Shown here piece by piece: positions 1-5,512 of a stretch of DNA of 33,027 nt. The stretch covers positions 1 through 33,027 of the IMG/VR virus record IMGVR_UViG_3300009183_002768. One strand, given 5' to 3'. The position numbers and the translations under genes were made by a program. A model generated the notes under the pieces. That model was not told the DNA's origin and ran no database searches. It worked only from the letters and a program-made list of their open reading frames with translations. The number at the start of each line of letters is the position of its first letter. Position 1 is the first letter of the stretch. Origin of the DNA: a virus.

Positions 1-80
1 CCGTCTGTCATGGTGCGTTGGCAGCGGCGCGATGTGCGCTTGAGAAACGCCTTCATGATGTCTTTAGTTTCTTGCCTCAT
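1..80 (-). CDS. partial small early protein, cut by the left edge
   Basis: Reading frame on the minus strand beginning with ATG at 80 and still open at base 1. The visible N-terminus (26 residues, starting MRQETKDIMKAFLKRTSRR) is basic and not recognised. The start is supported by a GAGGAGTT ribosome site placed just upstream, overlapping the stop of the preceding gene. It is the furthest downstream visible member of the leftward small-gene run. Function unknown. Confidence 0.6.
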   Translation of the reverse strand, partial: MRQETKDIMKAFLKRTSRRCQRTMTD

Positions 81-82
81 GG

Positions 83-316
83 TTAACTCCTCTCGATCAA
101 GTCAATCAGTTCACTAATCTCTTCGGACGTTGCGGTTATGTAGTCGTTACGAGTCTCCTCTTGAATTGCGAACAGCAGTTCTACTATCTCCCGCAGTGCG
201 GTGTTTCGATCCTTCGACAGGAAGAAAGACGGCATGACCAGCCTCGGCCCTTCGAAGTCATTGTCCTTATATGTTTCGCGTTGATGCAGAACTGCATCTC
301 TGACTTGGGATACCAT
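83..316 (-). CDS. hypothetical small phage protein (77 aa)
   Basis: Leftward gene with a near-perfect ribosome site (GGAGGTAATA directly before the ATG). The 77-residue product is rich in acidic residues toward its C-terminus, where a helical stretch (about residues 38-77) carries many Glu and Ile/Leu. No signal peptide, membrane segment or known motif is visible. It lies 15 bp downstream of the nuclease gene at 332-718 and 2 bp before the next start at 80, so all three are probably co-transcribed. Function not recognised. Confidence 0.6.
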   Translation of the reverse strand: MVSQVRDAVLHQRETYKDNDFEGPRLVMPSFFLSKDRNTALREIVELLFAIQEETRNDYITATSEEISELIDLIERS

Positions 317-331
317 TATTACCTCCGTGGG

Positions 332-718
332 TTAGCAGTATGGTTTTTGTGCGAGCACGGCACGTATGCCCGCAGGCTCATAGCGAGAGTACACCCCGCC
401 AGAATACTTCTTACAGTCTAGTGCATGACCGGCACGCACAAGTGCTTCACCTATGTCGCTACCTGCATGGGTGCGGCATCGGGCGATGGTGCGTTGGTGT
501 GATGTGTGACCTGTACTCACGCAGGTAACCGGCATCACACCAACTAGTCCTATAAGCGCGAGCCTCGCACGCTCACCATGAGGCTCACCCAGTTCTTCCG
601 CATCGATACCGTATATGCGGATGTGGTGGTTCTTTAGTGTTATGGTGTCGCCATCATGGACGGATGGCACGCCAGTAAGAGTCAGGCACGCACCAAACAC
701 CATGCAGATTACGCTCAT
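332..718 (-). CDS. staphylococcal nuclease-like (TNase/SNase) protein, probably secreted
   Basis: The 128-residue product has the thermonuclease pattern: VHDGDTITL at residues 20-28, then HIRIYGIDAEE at 32-42, then HGERARLAL and a later QRTIARC. By comparison with the SNase family these supply the metal-binding Asp (D24, D39), the catalytic Arg (R34), Glu (E42) and second Arg (R76). The first 16 or so residues are hydrophobic (ICMVFGACLTL) and may be a signal peptide, which would place the enzyme in the periplasm or outside. Family members cleave DNA or RNA using calcium. The start overlaps the stop of the upstream gene by ATGA, indicating translational coupling. The family call is fairly firm; the role in infection is not visible. 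Confidence 0.82.
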   Translation of the reverse strand: MSVICMVFGACLTLTGVPSVHDGDTITLKNHHIRIYGIDAEELGEPHGERARLALIGLVGVMPVTCVSTGHTSHQRTIARCRTHAGSDIGEALVRAGHALDCKKYSGGVYSRYEPAGIRAVLAQKPYC

Positions 719-981
719 CTGTTATCCTCGATTGGAGTTACGTCGAAGGTAAAGAGTGAACACTCGCACGCGAGCACGCTGTATAGGCGTGCGTCATGAT
801 AGGTGAGGAACGATGGCGACTCGGAGTCGACGTCGATGCACCAGCATCGATGATGGTCGCGATACATATCGGCAGTGAACAAGCGGATTGCTTCGAGTTC
901 CTCGCCATCGTACCCCGAGAGGTCACCGTTGATGAGCGCAGATGCCCAGTGGGTTGGCAGCATTCGTGTGGTGGTTTTCAT
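715..981 (-). CDS. hypothetical phage protein (88 aa)
   Basis: Leftward gene with a good ribosome site (TTGAGGTAACCC before the ATG). The N-terminus reads LPTHWASALINGDLSGYDGEE, a pattern I recall from small phage and plasmid proteins of unknown function in which a Leu-Pro-x-His-Trp-Ala start is followed by an acidic linker. The product is acidic with two aromatic/cysteine patches (CWCIDVD and ACECSLF). No membrane segment. It overlaps the nuclease gene by 4 bp. Function unknown. Confidence 0.65.
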   Translation of the reverse strand: MKTTTRMLPTHWASALINGDLSGYDGEELEAIRLFTADMYRDHHRCWCIDVDSESPSFLTYHDARLYSVLACECSLFTFDVTPIEDNR

Positions 982-1006
982 GGGTTACCTCAATAGGTCA
1001 GTGTGG

Positions 1007-1252
1007 TTAGCTAATGGGGAGCAGGTCATTCACCTGCGATGGTGTTATGTCCCGCCAGTACTTGTGCTTAGTCGGCACGCTGCGCCACCGAAATCCATCC
1101 GTATATCCCTCGACTACTGAGCAGATACGCTTCATGTGGTAGCGCTCGAAGAAAGCTTGCGCAGCTTCGCGCGGCGTGTCCATCGCAGGTCCGGTTATGT
1201 TGTTCCTCCCGATTGCCATGTACTTTGTTGGGTATTCGTCCTGTTCTGTCAT
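1007..1252 (-). CDS. hypothetical small phage protein (81 aa)
   Basis: Leftward gene with the same type of ribosome site (GAGGTAACG then ATG) as its neighbours. The 81-residue product is mixed-charge, with a predicted helix around AAQAFFERYHMKR (residues 30-42) and an aromatic stretch TDGFRWR and KYWRD further on. No known motif. It sits 25 bp upstream of the 88-aa gene and is likely in the same transcript. Function unknown. Confidence 0.6.
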   Translation of the reverse strand: MTEQDEYPTKYMAIGRNNITGPAMDTPREAAQAFFERYHMKRICSVVEGYTDGFRWRSVPTKHKYWRDITPSQVNDLLPIS

Positions 1253-1330
1253 CGTTACCTCTAGTGGTTGGTGGGTTGTGTTGGGGGAACCTTGTAGTGC
1301 GGTATGATGGTGTTATGGGGGTGACACGCA

Positions 1331-1411
1331 TTACACGAACAACATTGCGGCAAGCGCGCCCACGCAGGCCATGGTGATGATGGTGAGTGTGGTTTCGATG
1401 ATGGCGAGCAT
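1331..1411 (-). CDS. candidate 26-residue membrane microprotein
   Basis: A short leftward frame starts at ATG 1411 and ends with TAA at 1331-1333. It is preceded by CGAGGTAAACC, the same GAGGTAA-type ribosome site used by the other genes of this block. The product (MLAIIETTLTIITMACVGAL and six more residues) is almost wholly hydrophobic and could form a single transmembrane helix. Such a peptide could be a small membrane-active phage protein. The reason to believe it is the ribosome site and the otherwise gene-free gap; length alone gives no support. Confidence 0.5.
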   Translation of the reverse strand: MLAIIETTLTIITMACVGALAAMLFV

Positions 1412-1427
1412 GGTTTACCTCGTGGGG

Positions 1428-1676
1428 TTAGAAGGCGAAGTTATCTTCAGGACATGGGCGGATGAAGATGATTACCGCAGCGCCGCGCGGGCGGATTGCA
1501 ATCTCGTCGCCGTAATCATCTGTTTCGTGCTTGCCAGTGACACATAGCAGCGCCTTGACCTTGCGCACAATCGTGCGGGTGGTGGCGTTATCATCCGCAG
1601 TGAAGGTGCACTTTTTTACCCAGCAATAGTTCGCCTCGCCTGCGAATGTGTCCGTCATGGTAGCTTCATAGATCAT
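1428..1676 (-). CDS. hypothetical small phage protein (82 aa)
   Basis: The frame is open further upstream to 1715, but the start at 1676 is chosen because CAGGAGTAACCACC lies directly before its ATG. The product contains two Cys in a YCWVKKCTF segment near residues 18-26, a positively charged middle and a hydrophobic AAVIIFI stretch near the C-terminus. No recognisable domain. It lies 16 bp upstream of the 26-residue frame and is probably in the same leftward operon. Confidence 0.6.
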   Translation of the reverse strand: MIYEATMTDTFAGEANYCWVKKCTFTADDNATTRTIVRKVKALLCVTGKHETDDYGDEIAIRPRGAAVIIFIRPCPEDNFAF

Positions 1677-1704
1677 GGTGGTTACTCCTGAGGTATGGGC
1701 GTGA

Positions 1705-1830
1705 TTATGCGGCATGAGTGCGCGACGCGCGCTTGGAGCGGGGGAGGCGCAGCGGCCCGAGCCTGCGGCATTGTTCCTTGAAGTAGCGATCTGCGATGTC
1801 CTTAACCGTGTAACCTTTGGGCTTGCGCAT
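1705..1830 (-). CDS. candidate 41-residue basic protein
   Basis: Short leftward frame from ATG 1830 to TAA at 1705-1707, preceded by AATGAGGTACACC, a ribosome site of the same type as its neighbours. The product begins MRKPKGYTVKDIADRYFKEQ and ends in an Arg-rich tail (RLPRSKRASR). The N-terminal part resembles the start of a helix-turn-helix or Arc-like small regulator in style, but it is too short to assign. It fills a gap otherwise without genes. Function unknown. Confidence 0.5.
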   Translation of the reverse strand: MRKPKGYTVKDIADRYFKEQCRRLGPLRLPRSKRASRTHAA

Positions 1831-1954
1831 GGTGTACCTCATTAGGTAAGCGGTGGGTAAGCGGTGGGGAGGGAGGAGAAAAGGAGGAGCCGCTACCGAG
1901 CCATCCCGGATACCCGCTGACTTGTCGGCACGGCTAGACCGACCGGGTGTTAAT

Positions 1955-1974
1955 GAGTGGGCAATTGCCCACTC
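1955..1974 (-). terminator. 20-bp perfect palindrome downstream of the 227-aa gene
   Basis: GAGTGGGCAA is followed directly by its exact reverse complement, giving a perfect 20-bp palindrome 24 bp beyond the stop of the leftward gene at 1998. It could be a transcription terminator hairpin, although the following sequence (ATTAACACC) lacks a real U-tract, or an operator for a dimeric regulator. Beside it on the right are three tandem copies of TTATGGTG-like sequence (1975-2000). The rest of 1831-1997 holds a short direct repeat (AAGCGGTGGG twice, 1848-1867) and no convincing gene. Confidence 0.4.
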
Positions 1975-1997
1975 TTATGGTGTTATGGTGTTATGGT

Positions 1998-2681
1998 TTA
2001 GTGGGCGACCTGCGCTTGCAGCATGGCGATCTGCGCAAGTTTCTCCGCACGGTCCTCACGAGCCATGATCATGGCGAGTACTTCTGATGTACGGGCGAGG
2101 GCGGACTCGGCAAGTTCCCGCTCAGAGACTGTCATACCTTCTACAGTAAGAGACTTCTCTAATGCCTTGGCAGCGCTGCGAATGTAATCCTTGGCAGTCT
2201 TATCCTTGGGGGTTGTACCCATAGCTTCACGGATTTCATCGTCCGATAGTTCGCTATTAGGTGAGCCGAGTTGAGCACGGGCAACGCTAATGTAAGCGGC
2301 ATATGCAGGCTGAGGCTTGAGGTTTTCCTTGCGCATGGCGGCGTGCTCAGATGCAGCACGCTGGATCACGTCTACCGCATCGATGGGCAAGAGCCCCATC
2401 TTGATGAGCGCCTTGAGCTTGCTTGCATTGGCAGCCTTGCCGCCTTCCGTGTGATTCAGTTTCTTGCTTTCTGCGGTAAGATAATCATCGTAGATTTCCT
2501 TGGCCAAGTCTTCGCCAATGTATCCAAGAGCCGCAGCTTCGACGGTTCGCATGGCGAGGCGGGGCAAGGAATCCTTGCCGAGGGCGGATTCGCGGCCAAG
2601 TTCCCGCACGTCTGCGAGGTAATTCTTGCGCCCATCATCAAGCGCGGAAGAATTCGAGAGAGTGTTATAGGTTGTATTCAT
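1998..2681 (-). CDS. hypothetical alpha-helical phage protein (227 aa)
   Basis: The largest gene of the leftward early block. The start at 2681 has AAAGGAACC upstream with a 6-base spacer. The product is Ala/Leu/Glu-rich and almost entirely helical in appearance, with coiled-coil-like stretches near residues 160-227 (ALEKSL, ERELAESALA, AEKLAQIAMLQAQV). There is no signal peptide, membrane span or catalytic motif that I recognise. It sits immediately downstream (in the leftward sense) of the origin-like AT-rich region, so a role in replication initiation, DNA organisation or regulation is possible, but this rests on position only. Confidence 0.7.
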   Translation of the reverse strand: MNTTYNTLSNSSALDDGRKNYLADVRELGRESALGKDSLPRLAMRTVEAAALGYIGEDLAKEIYDDYLTAESKKLNHTEGGKAANASKLKALIKMGLLPIDAVDVIQRAASEHAAMRKENLKPQPAYAAYISVARAQLGSPNSELSDDEIREAMGTTPKDKTAKDYIRSAAKALEKSLTVEGMTVSERELAESALARTSEVLAMIMAREDRAEKLAQIAMLQAQVAH

Positions 2682-2738
2682 GGCGATGGTTCCTTTGGTT
2701 TGGGGGTTGAGTGTATACGTTACGTTAGTAGGTAAGTC

Positions 2739-2809
2739 GCACCCTAGCTATTGGGGAACCGCACGCAAGAGGGTGCTTTTGGCAAAGATTGCCAAACATT
2801 TGCGTGCGG
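2739..2809. other. nested and competing hairpins next to the origin-like region
   Basis: Three inverted repeats overlap here. CCGCACGCAA (2759-2768) pairs perfectly with TTGCGTGCGG (2800-2809); inside it TTTGGCAA (2778-2785) pairs with TTGCCAAA (2789-2796) around a 3-base loop. GCACCCT (2739-2745) can pair with AGGGTGC (2770-2776), a stem that would interleave with the outer stem. It lies in the leader of the leftward 227-aa gene, so it may act in RNA (attenuation) or as a DNA structure or protein site flanking the origin-like region. Function not known. Confidence 0.45.
2742..2758. repeat. 17-bp repeated motif, copy 1
   Basis: CCCTAGCTATTGGGGAA occurs exactly here and again at 3881-3897, with a 14-base variant (TAGTTATTGGGGAA) at 3842-3855. 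All copies lie in non-coding DNA of the leftward block. Possible roles are an operator, a phage-specific promoter, or a conserved RNA element; the sequence does not decide. Confidence 0.6.
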
Positions 2810-2822
2810 GAATTCGATTCCG

Positions 2823-3048
2823 TAATTCTTAATTCTTAATTCTTAGTAACTTATACAACGCTTACCTAGTAAGGTACTGATTTTGTTGGATAAAATTTTA
2901 TTCTTAATTCTTCATTTTGCTAAACGTCGATTCCAGTGGGGATGTTATGATTTGATGAGCGCAAAACATTGCACCATCGACCGAATGATTTTAGGTACTG
3001 CGATCAAAATAAAGAATTAAGAATTAAGAATAAAATATATATATATAT
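2823..3048. other. AT-rich iteron region, candidate replication origin
   Basis: This stretch is strikingly AT-rich compared with its surroundings. It contains three tandem 7-bp units TAATTCT (2823-2843), an 18-bp segment ATTTTATTCTTAATTCTT (2895-2912) whose exact reverse complement occurs at 3019-3036, and an alternating AT run (3035-3048). AGGTACTG is present twice (2872-2879 and 2993-3000). Iterons plus an easily melted AT tract are typical of phage and plasmid origins. An alternative is a strong regulatory or promoter region for the leftward gene at 2681. The whole gap 2682-3097 shows no convincing gene. Confidence 0.45.
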
Positions 3049-3088
3049 AGGACTAGGCTTGCCTGCGGATTATTAGAGCTGCGGTTGT

Positions 3089-3114
3089 ACAACCTGATTA
3101 CACAACCTGATTAC
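3089..3114. repeat. 13-bp tandem duplication over a stop codon
   Basis: ACAACCTGATTAC is present twice in direct tandem (3089-3101 and 3102-3114). The duplicated unit covers the end of the leftward gene at 3098-3376. Removing one copy would extend the protein from ...RNQVV to ...RNQVVQPQL, so the duplication creates the present stop. It looks like a recent slippage event. Confidence 0.7.
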
Positions 3115-3376
3115 GTATCGCGGCGCGTGCGGCAATCTTGCGGGCGCGGGTCGATGGCGCACCTTCGAAGCGCGACACAACCCCAACGGGCGCATAGGTG
3201 CGCACCGTGCAGGCTGCGATCTGCTTAGCTTCATAGGCGTGGCGTGACATAGGCTTGACGTCATATGTCACCCCGCTACCCATCGACCGGAACATAATAT
3301 CCCCGCGCGATGGCATCTTGGCAAATTGTTGATTGAACTTTTGCATCTTGCGATTGTAAGCGTATTCATCTTTCAT
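3098..3376 (-). CDS. hypothetical basic phage protein (92 aa)
   Basis: Leftward gene starting at 3376 with GAAAGGGTGAAACC before the ATG; this ribosome site overlaps the stop of the nuclease-like gene upstream, so the two are coupled. The product is basic, with two Met/Lys-rich segments near the N-terminus and an Arg/Ala-rich C-terminus (TRARKIAARAAIRN). No known motif; a nucleic-acid-binding role would fit the charge but is a guess. Its C-terminus has been altered by the 13-bp tandem duplication at 3089-3114. Confidence 0.62.
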   Translation of the reverse strand: MKDEYAYNRKMQKFNQQFAKMPSRGDIMFRSMGSGVTYDVKPMSRHAYEAKQIAACTVRTYAPVGVVSRFEGAPSTRARKIAARAAIRNQVV

Positions 3377-3380
3377 GGTT

Positions 3381-3647
3381 TCACCCTTTCATGTGTTTGC
3401 CAGTAAGCGCGATCCAAGCTTCGTGCCGGATGGCCATAAGCGCCTTGAACTCAGCTTGTTCGCGATCATCGCAAGGCGAAGGTAGTTTTGCTTCGATGGC
3501 GAAACCTTTCGATTTACCTTCGTAAGTAACGTCGATGGTTCCACGGATGGGGCCGGTGGACGCCTTGCCTATCGCGTCACCTATCGTATAGACGCGATCC
3601 AGCCGCGCTTGTGAGGCGCGGCGCATTGCATTACTCGCACGTTGCAT
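3381..3647 (-). CDS. mini VRR-NUC-like (PD-(D/E)XK) nuclease candidate, 88 aa
   Basis: The start at 3647 is chosen over a GTG at 3653 because AGGAGG lies at 3654-3659, a proper distance from the ATG. Within the protein the segment GTIDVTYEGKSKGFAIEAKL places an Asp, then ten residues later the E-x-K signature (IEAK), followed by a Gln (EQAEFKALM) and a short strand (AWIAL). This order (D, ExK, Q in a helix, strand) is that of phage VRR-NUC and related Holliday-resolvase-type nucleases, which are often around 90 residues long and act on branched or single-stranded-flap DNA. The call rests on this motif order only. It sits beside the origin-like region, which suits a replication or recombination role. 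Confidence 0.5.
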   Translation of the reverse strand: MQRASNAMRRASQARLDRVYTIGDAIGKASTGPIRGTIDVTYEGKSKGFAIEAKLPSPCDDREQAEFKALMAIRHEAWIALTGKHMKG

Positions 3648-3841
3648 AGTCACCTCCTGAAATCATGTGATGATGTTACCCCCGTGAGGTAGCATCATCA
3701 CACGACCGGACCCTTGCTATCGGGCGGTCGTGTGACTACCAGCTTTAACAGACGGTTATGACCCCGCCATTTGAGCACGGACCTTAACCGTCGCAGGGTG
3801 GGATTTAACCTACCGGAATAATCGCCGGTCCAATCATACTG

Positions 3842-3855
3842 TAGTTATTGGGGAA
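3842..3855. repeat. variant copy of the 17-bp motif
   Basis: TAGTTATTGGGGAA matches the core of the exact repeats at 2742-2758 and 3881-3897 with one substitution. Its spacing of 42 bp from the next copy is about four helical turns. Confidence 0.5.
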
Positions 3856-3880
3856 TGCTGGAGGATCACTGCGATCCATG

Positions 3881-3897
3881 CCCTAGCTATTGGGGAA
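3881..3897. repeat. 17-bp repeated motif, copy 2
   Basis: Exact second copy of CCCTAGCTATTGGGGAA (first at 2742-2758). Here the GGGG can also pair with CCCC at 3900-3903 in a short hairpin, which is not true of the other copies, so a shared DNA-binding or promoter role is easier to imagine than a shared RNA fold. Confidence 0.6.
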
Positions 3898-4011
3898 AGC
3901 CCCTACCCGGCGGGGTATGTGGACAGGCGGAGGGGGGTGGGGGGTGGGTCTTTTTTGGAGTCCCCCAAAAATACATAGCACCAAAAAACCATTCACTAAC
4001 ACAACACAAAC

Positions 4012-4041
4012 AAAAACCCCCCACTCCAAGAGCAGGGGGTT
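4012..4041 (-). terminator. Rho-independent terminator after the large terminase
   Basis: On the minus strand the RNA reads AACCCCCTGCTC, loop TTG, then GAGTGGGGGGTT followed by TTT: a 12-bp stem (4030-4041 with 4015-4026) in which two pairs are G-U wobbles, ending in a U-run. On the plus strand the same two positions are A-C mismatches, so the hairpin is built for leftward transcription. It lies 23 bp beyond the stop of the terminase gene at 4064. Confidence 0.75.
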
Positions 4042-4063
4042 CCAAAAATTTTAGACTAAATTT

Positions 4064-5512
4064 TTACGTCCACGCCCCCGAAGGAACACGGCTGCGGCCT
4101 TCTCGTCGTGGGCGCGTCTGCAACCTCCCAGAAATCATCCCCACCATCCCACCATGAGCTGCCAGTGCCGCGTACTGAAGGGCGTCGATAACGTGCGAGT
4201 ATTCGTTCTTGTCAGGGGTAGGCTTCATCCTGCCGCTCCGCATCTTGGCATAGCGATACCCACCAGACATCGCACGAATGACTGTAGGGCACCTGTCCTT
4301 GTCTATGAGGATGGCCGGACCCCCGTCGCGCTGTGCCAGCAAGAACGCCTCGATAGACCGGATGCGGGGGTCGATGTCGTTGGTGGGTGCGGGGAACGCC
4401 ATGAACCCCATACGCTTCAAAGCATCAAACGATGTCTCCTCGTAAATGGAGCCCTTCGAGCGACCTGCTGGATCACCTACCATCGCAACAGCGCGCCCCA
4501 GAAACATAGGGTTCATGAGGGCGGGGCGCAGGTTACGCTCGACGTGCAGTTCCAGACCGATGTCCTCGGCTATCACTTCTGCAATTACGAGGAAGCGTCC
4601 CTTGTGATCGAGCTGGCAGATGATGCTACAGGGGTCGCGCCCAAAGTCCTGTCCGATGATTAGCGGATGTCCAGATACTGGCGTAACGCCCTCAACCACA
4701 TGAAAGCTAGACTTAAAGCTCTCGCGGAACACCGCGCTGCCGCTGGGGTCATCTCCAAACTTTGCGTGAACATAACGCTTACACCAGTCTTCCGCGTTTG
4801 AGCGGAGGAAGCGTTCGTAGTAGGTACGCCCCTGCGCCTTGCGGCCTTCTGATGTTATGGGGAGCTTGAGCGTCTCGGGGGTCTGGGTGAGCCACTCAAG
4901 GTTCTCTGCGGTGTCCTCCATTCCACCCGGCTGGATAAATATCTGCCAATCCGGTGGTGTAGCCAGCGCCATGATCTTGTGCCACGGAGACCCCTCAGAG
5001 GGCATGTTGGTGTCGGCGATGATGCCGAACCAAGTGGCACCACCAAGGTTTGCTGCGGGGTAACGTCCACAGCGGCCAGCCAGAGGGCTAACGATACCGA
5101 CATCCATCTCGATGGCCTCGGACATCCACGCGCCCGTGAGCTGCATGGACAGAAGCCTGCGCTGGTCCTCAGGGGTGTCCAGTGGGATGAGCAGCCACTC
5201 CGAGCGCACATCTCCGATACTTATATAGATAGTGTTGTCACTTACCTTGTACTGCGCGATGCCGTCGAGCCATGTTGTGATGTCCTTGAGCACGGTGTCT
5301 TTGAGCTGCTTGAGCGTCTGGCGGACGATGGCCCAGCGGGTGTAGCGCAGCCCGTCCGCTGCCGGTGCCTGCTCGCAGGACCGTCGGAACAACTCAAACA
5401 AACAGGCGGTGGTCTTGCCGGAGCCCACGGGGCCAGCGATGAGACGGCCAAAACTATTGGACTTCATGAACGCTGCACAGGTCGGCGGAGCCGAGTAGTT
5501 AATGTTGGGCAT
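4064..5512 (-). CDS. terL: terminase large subunit
   Basis: ATP-driven DNA packaging motor with nuclease. Of 482 residues, the Walker A loop AGPVGSGKTT lies at 26-35, a Walker-B-like GAWMSEA at 127-133 with its Glu at 132, and the C-terminal RNase-H-like nuclease shows IGQDFGRD (D289), MVGDPAG (D347) and HVIDALQYAAL (D443), the three expected acidic residues. Length is normal for the family. The start codon overlaps the stop of the small subunit gene (TGATG), so the two are coupled. The gene pair is leftward, divergent from the portal, whereas in many phages terminase and portal are collinear. It is followed by a Rho-independent terminator. Confidence 0.95.
   Translation of the reverse strand: MPNINYSAPPTCAAFMKSNSFGRLIAGPVGSGKTTACLFELFRRSCEQAPAADGLRYTRWAIVRQTLKQLKDTVLKDITTWLDGIAQYKVSDNTIYISIGDVRSEWLLIPLDTPEDQRRLLSMQLTGAWMSEAIEMDVGIVSPLAGRCGRYPAANLGGATWFGIIADTNMPSEGSPWHKIMALATPPDWQIFIQPGGMEDTAENLEWLTQTPETLKLPITSEGRKAQGRTYYERFLRSNAEDWCKRYVHAKFGDDPSGSAVFRESFKSSFHVVEGVTPVSGHPLIIGQDFGRDPCSIICQLDHKGRFLVIAEVIAEDIGLELHVERNLRPALMNPMFLGRAVAMVGDPAGRSKGSIYEETSFDALKRMGFMAFPAPTNDIDPRIRSIEAFLLAQRDGGPAILIDKDRCPTVIRAMSGGYRYAKMRSGRMKPTPDKNEYSHVIDALQYAALAAHGGMVGMISGRLQTRPRREGRSRVPSGAWT

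Larger units (their letters stand above)
3648..4011. other. stem-loop-rich non-coding region between large terminase and nuclease-like gene
   Basis: No supportable gene lies here. On the leftward transcript it would be a long leader. A 15-bp stem (3666-3680 with 3688-3702, 7-base loop, one wobble) overlaps a 10-bp stem (3698-3707 with 3726-3735), so only one can form at a time. Further inverted repeats are GACGGTTA/TAACCGTC (3751-3758, 3785-3792) and ACCGG/CCGGT (3812-3816, 3825-3829), and GGATC/GATCC near 3863-3877. Two copies of the TAG(C/T)TATTGGGGAA motif follow, then G- and A-rich low-complexity sequence to 4011. It may encode a structured RNA or an attenuator. Confidence 0.5.

Noticed and set aside
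1007-1024. GTTAGCTAATGGGGAGC, similar to the 17-bp motif
   Set aside because: It encodes the last residues and stop of the 81-aa gene and differs at several positions, so coincidence is the simpler explanation.
1853-2068. 71-codon plus-strand frame
   Set aside because: Runs through the palindrome and into the 227-aa gene on the opposite strand; product is Arg/Gly/Trp-rich without features.
3780-3840. possible tRNA-like element on the minus strand (GGTTAAATCCCACC resembling a T-arm)
   Set aside because: No acceptor stem, anticodon arm or D-arm can be fitted around it; only a short imperfect hairpin is present.
3855-4157. 100-codon plus-strand frame across the terminator
   Set aside because: Covers the Rho-independent terminator and low-complexity G- and A-rich sequence, then the end of terL in antisense; no coding character.
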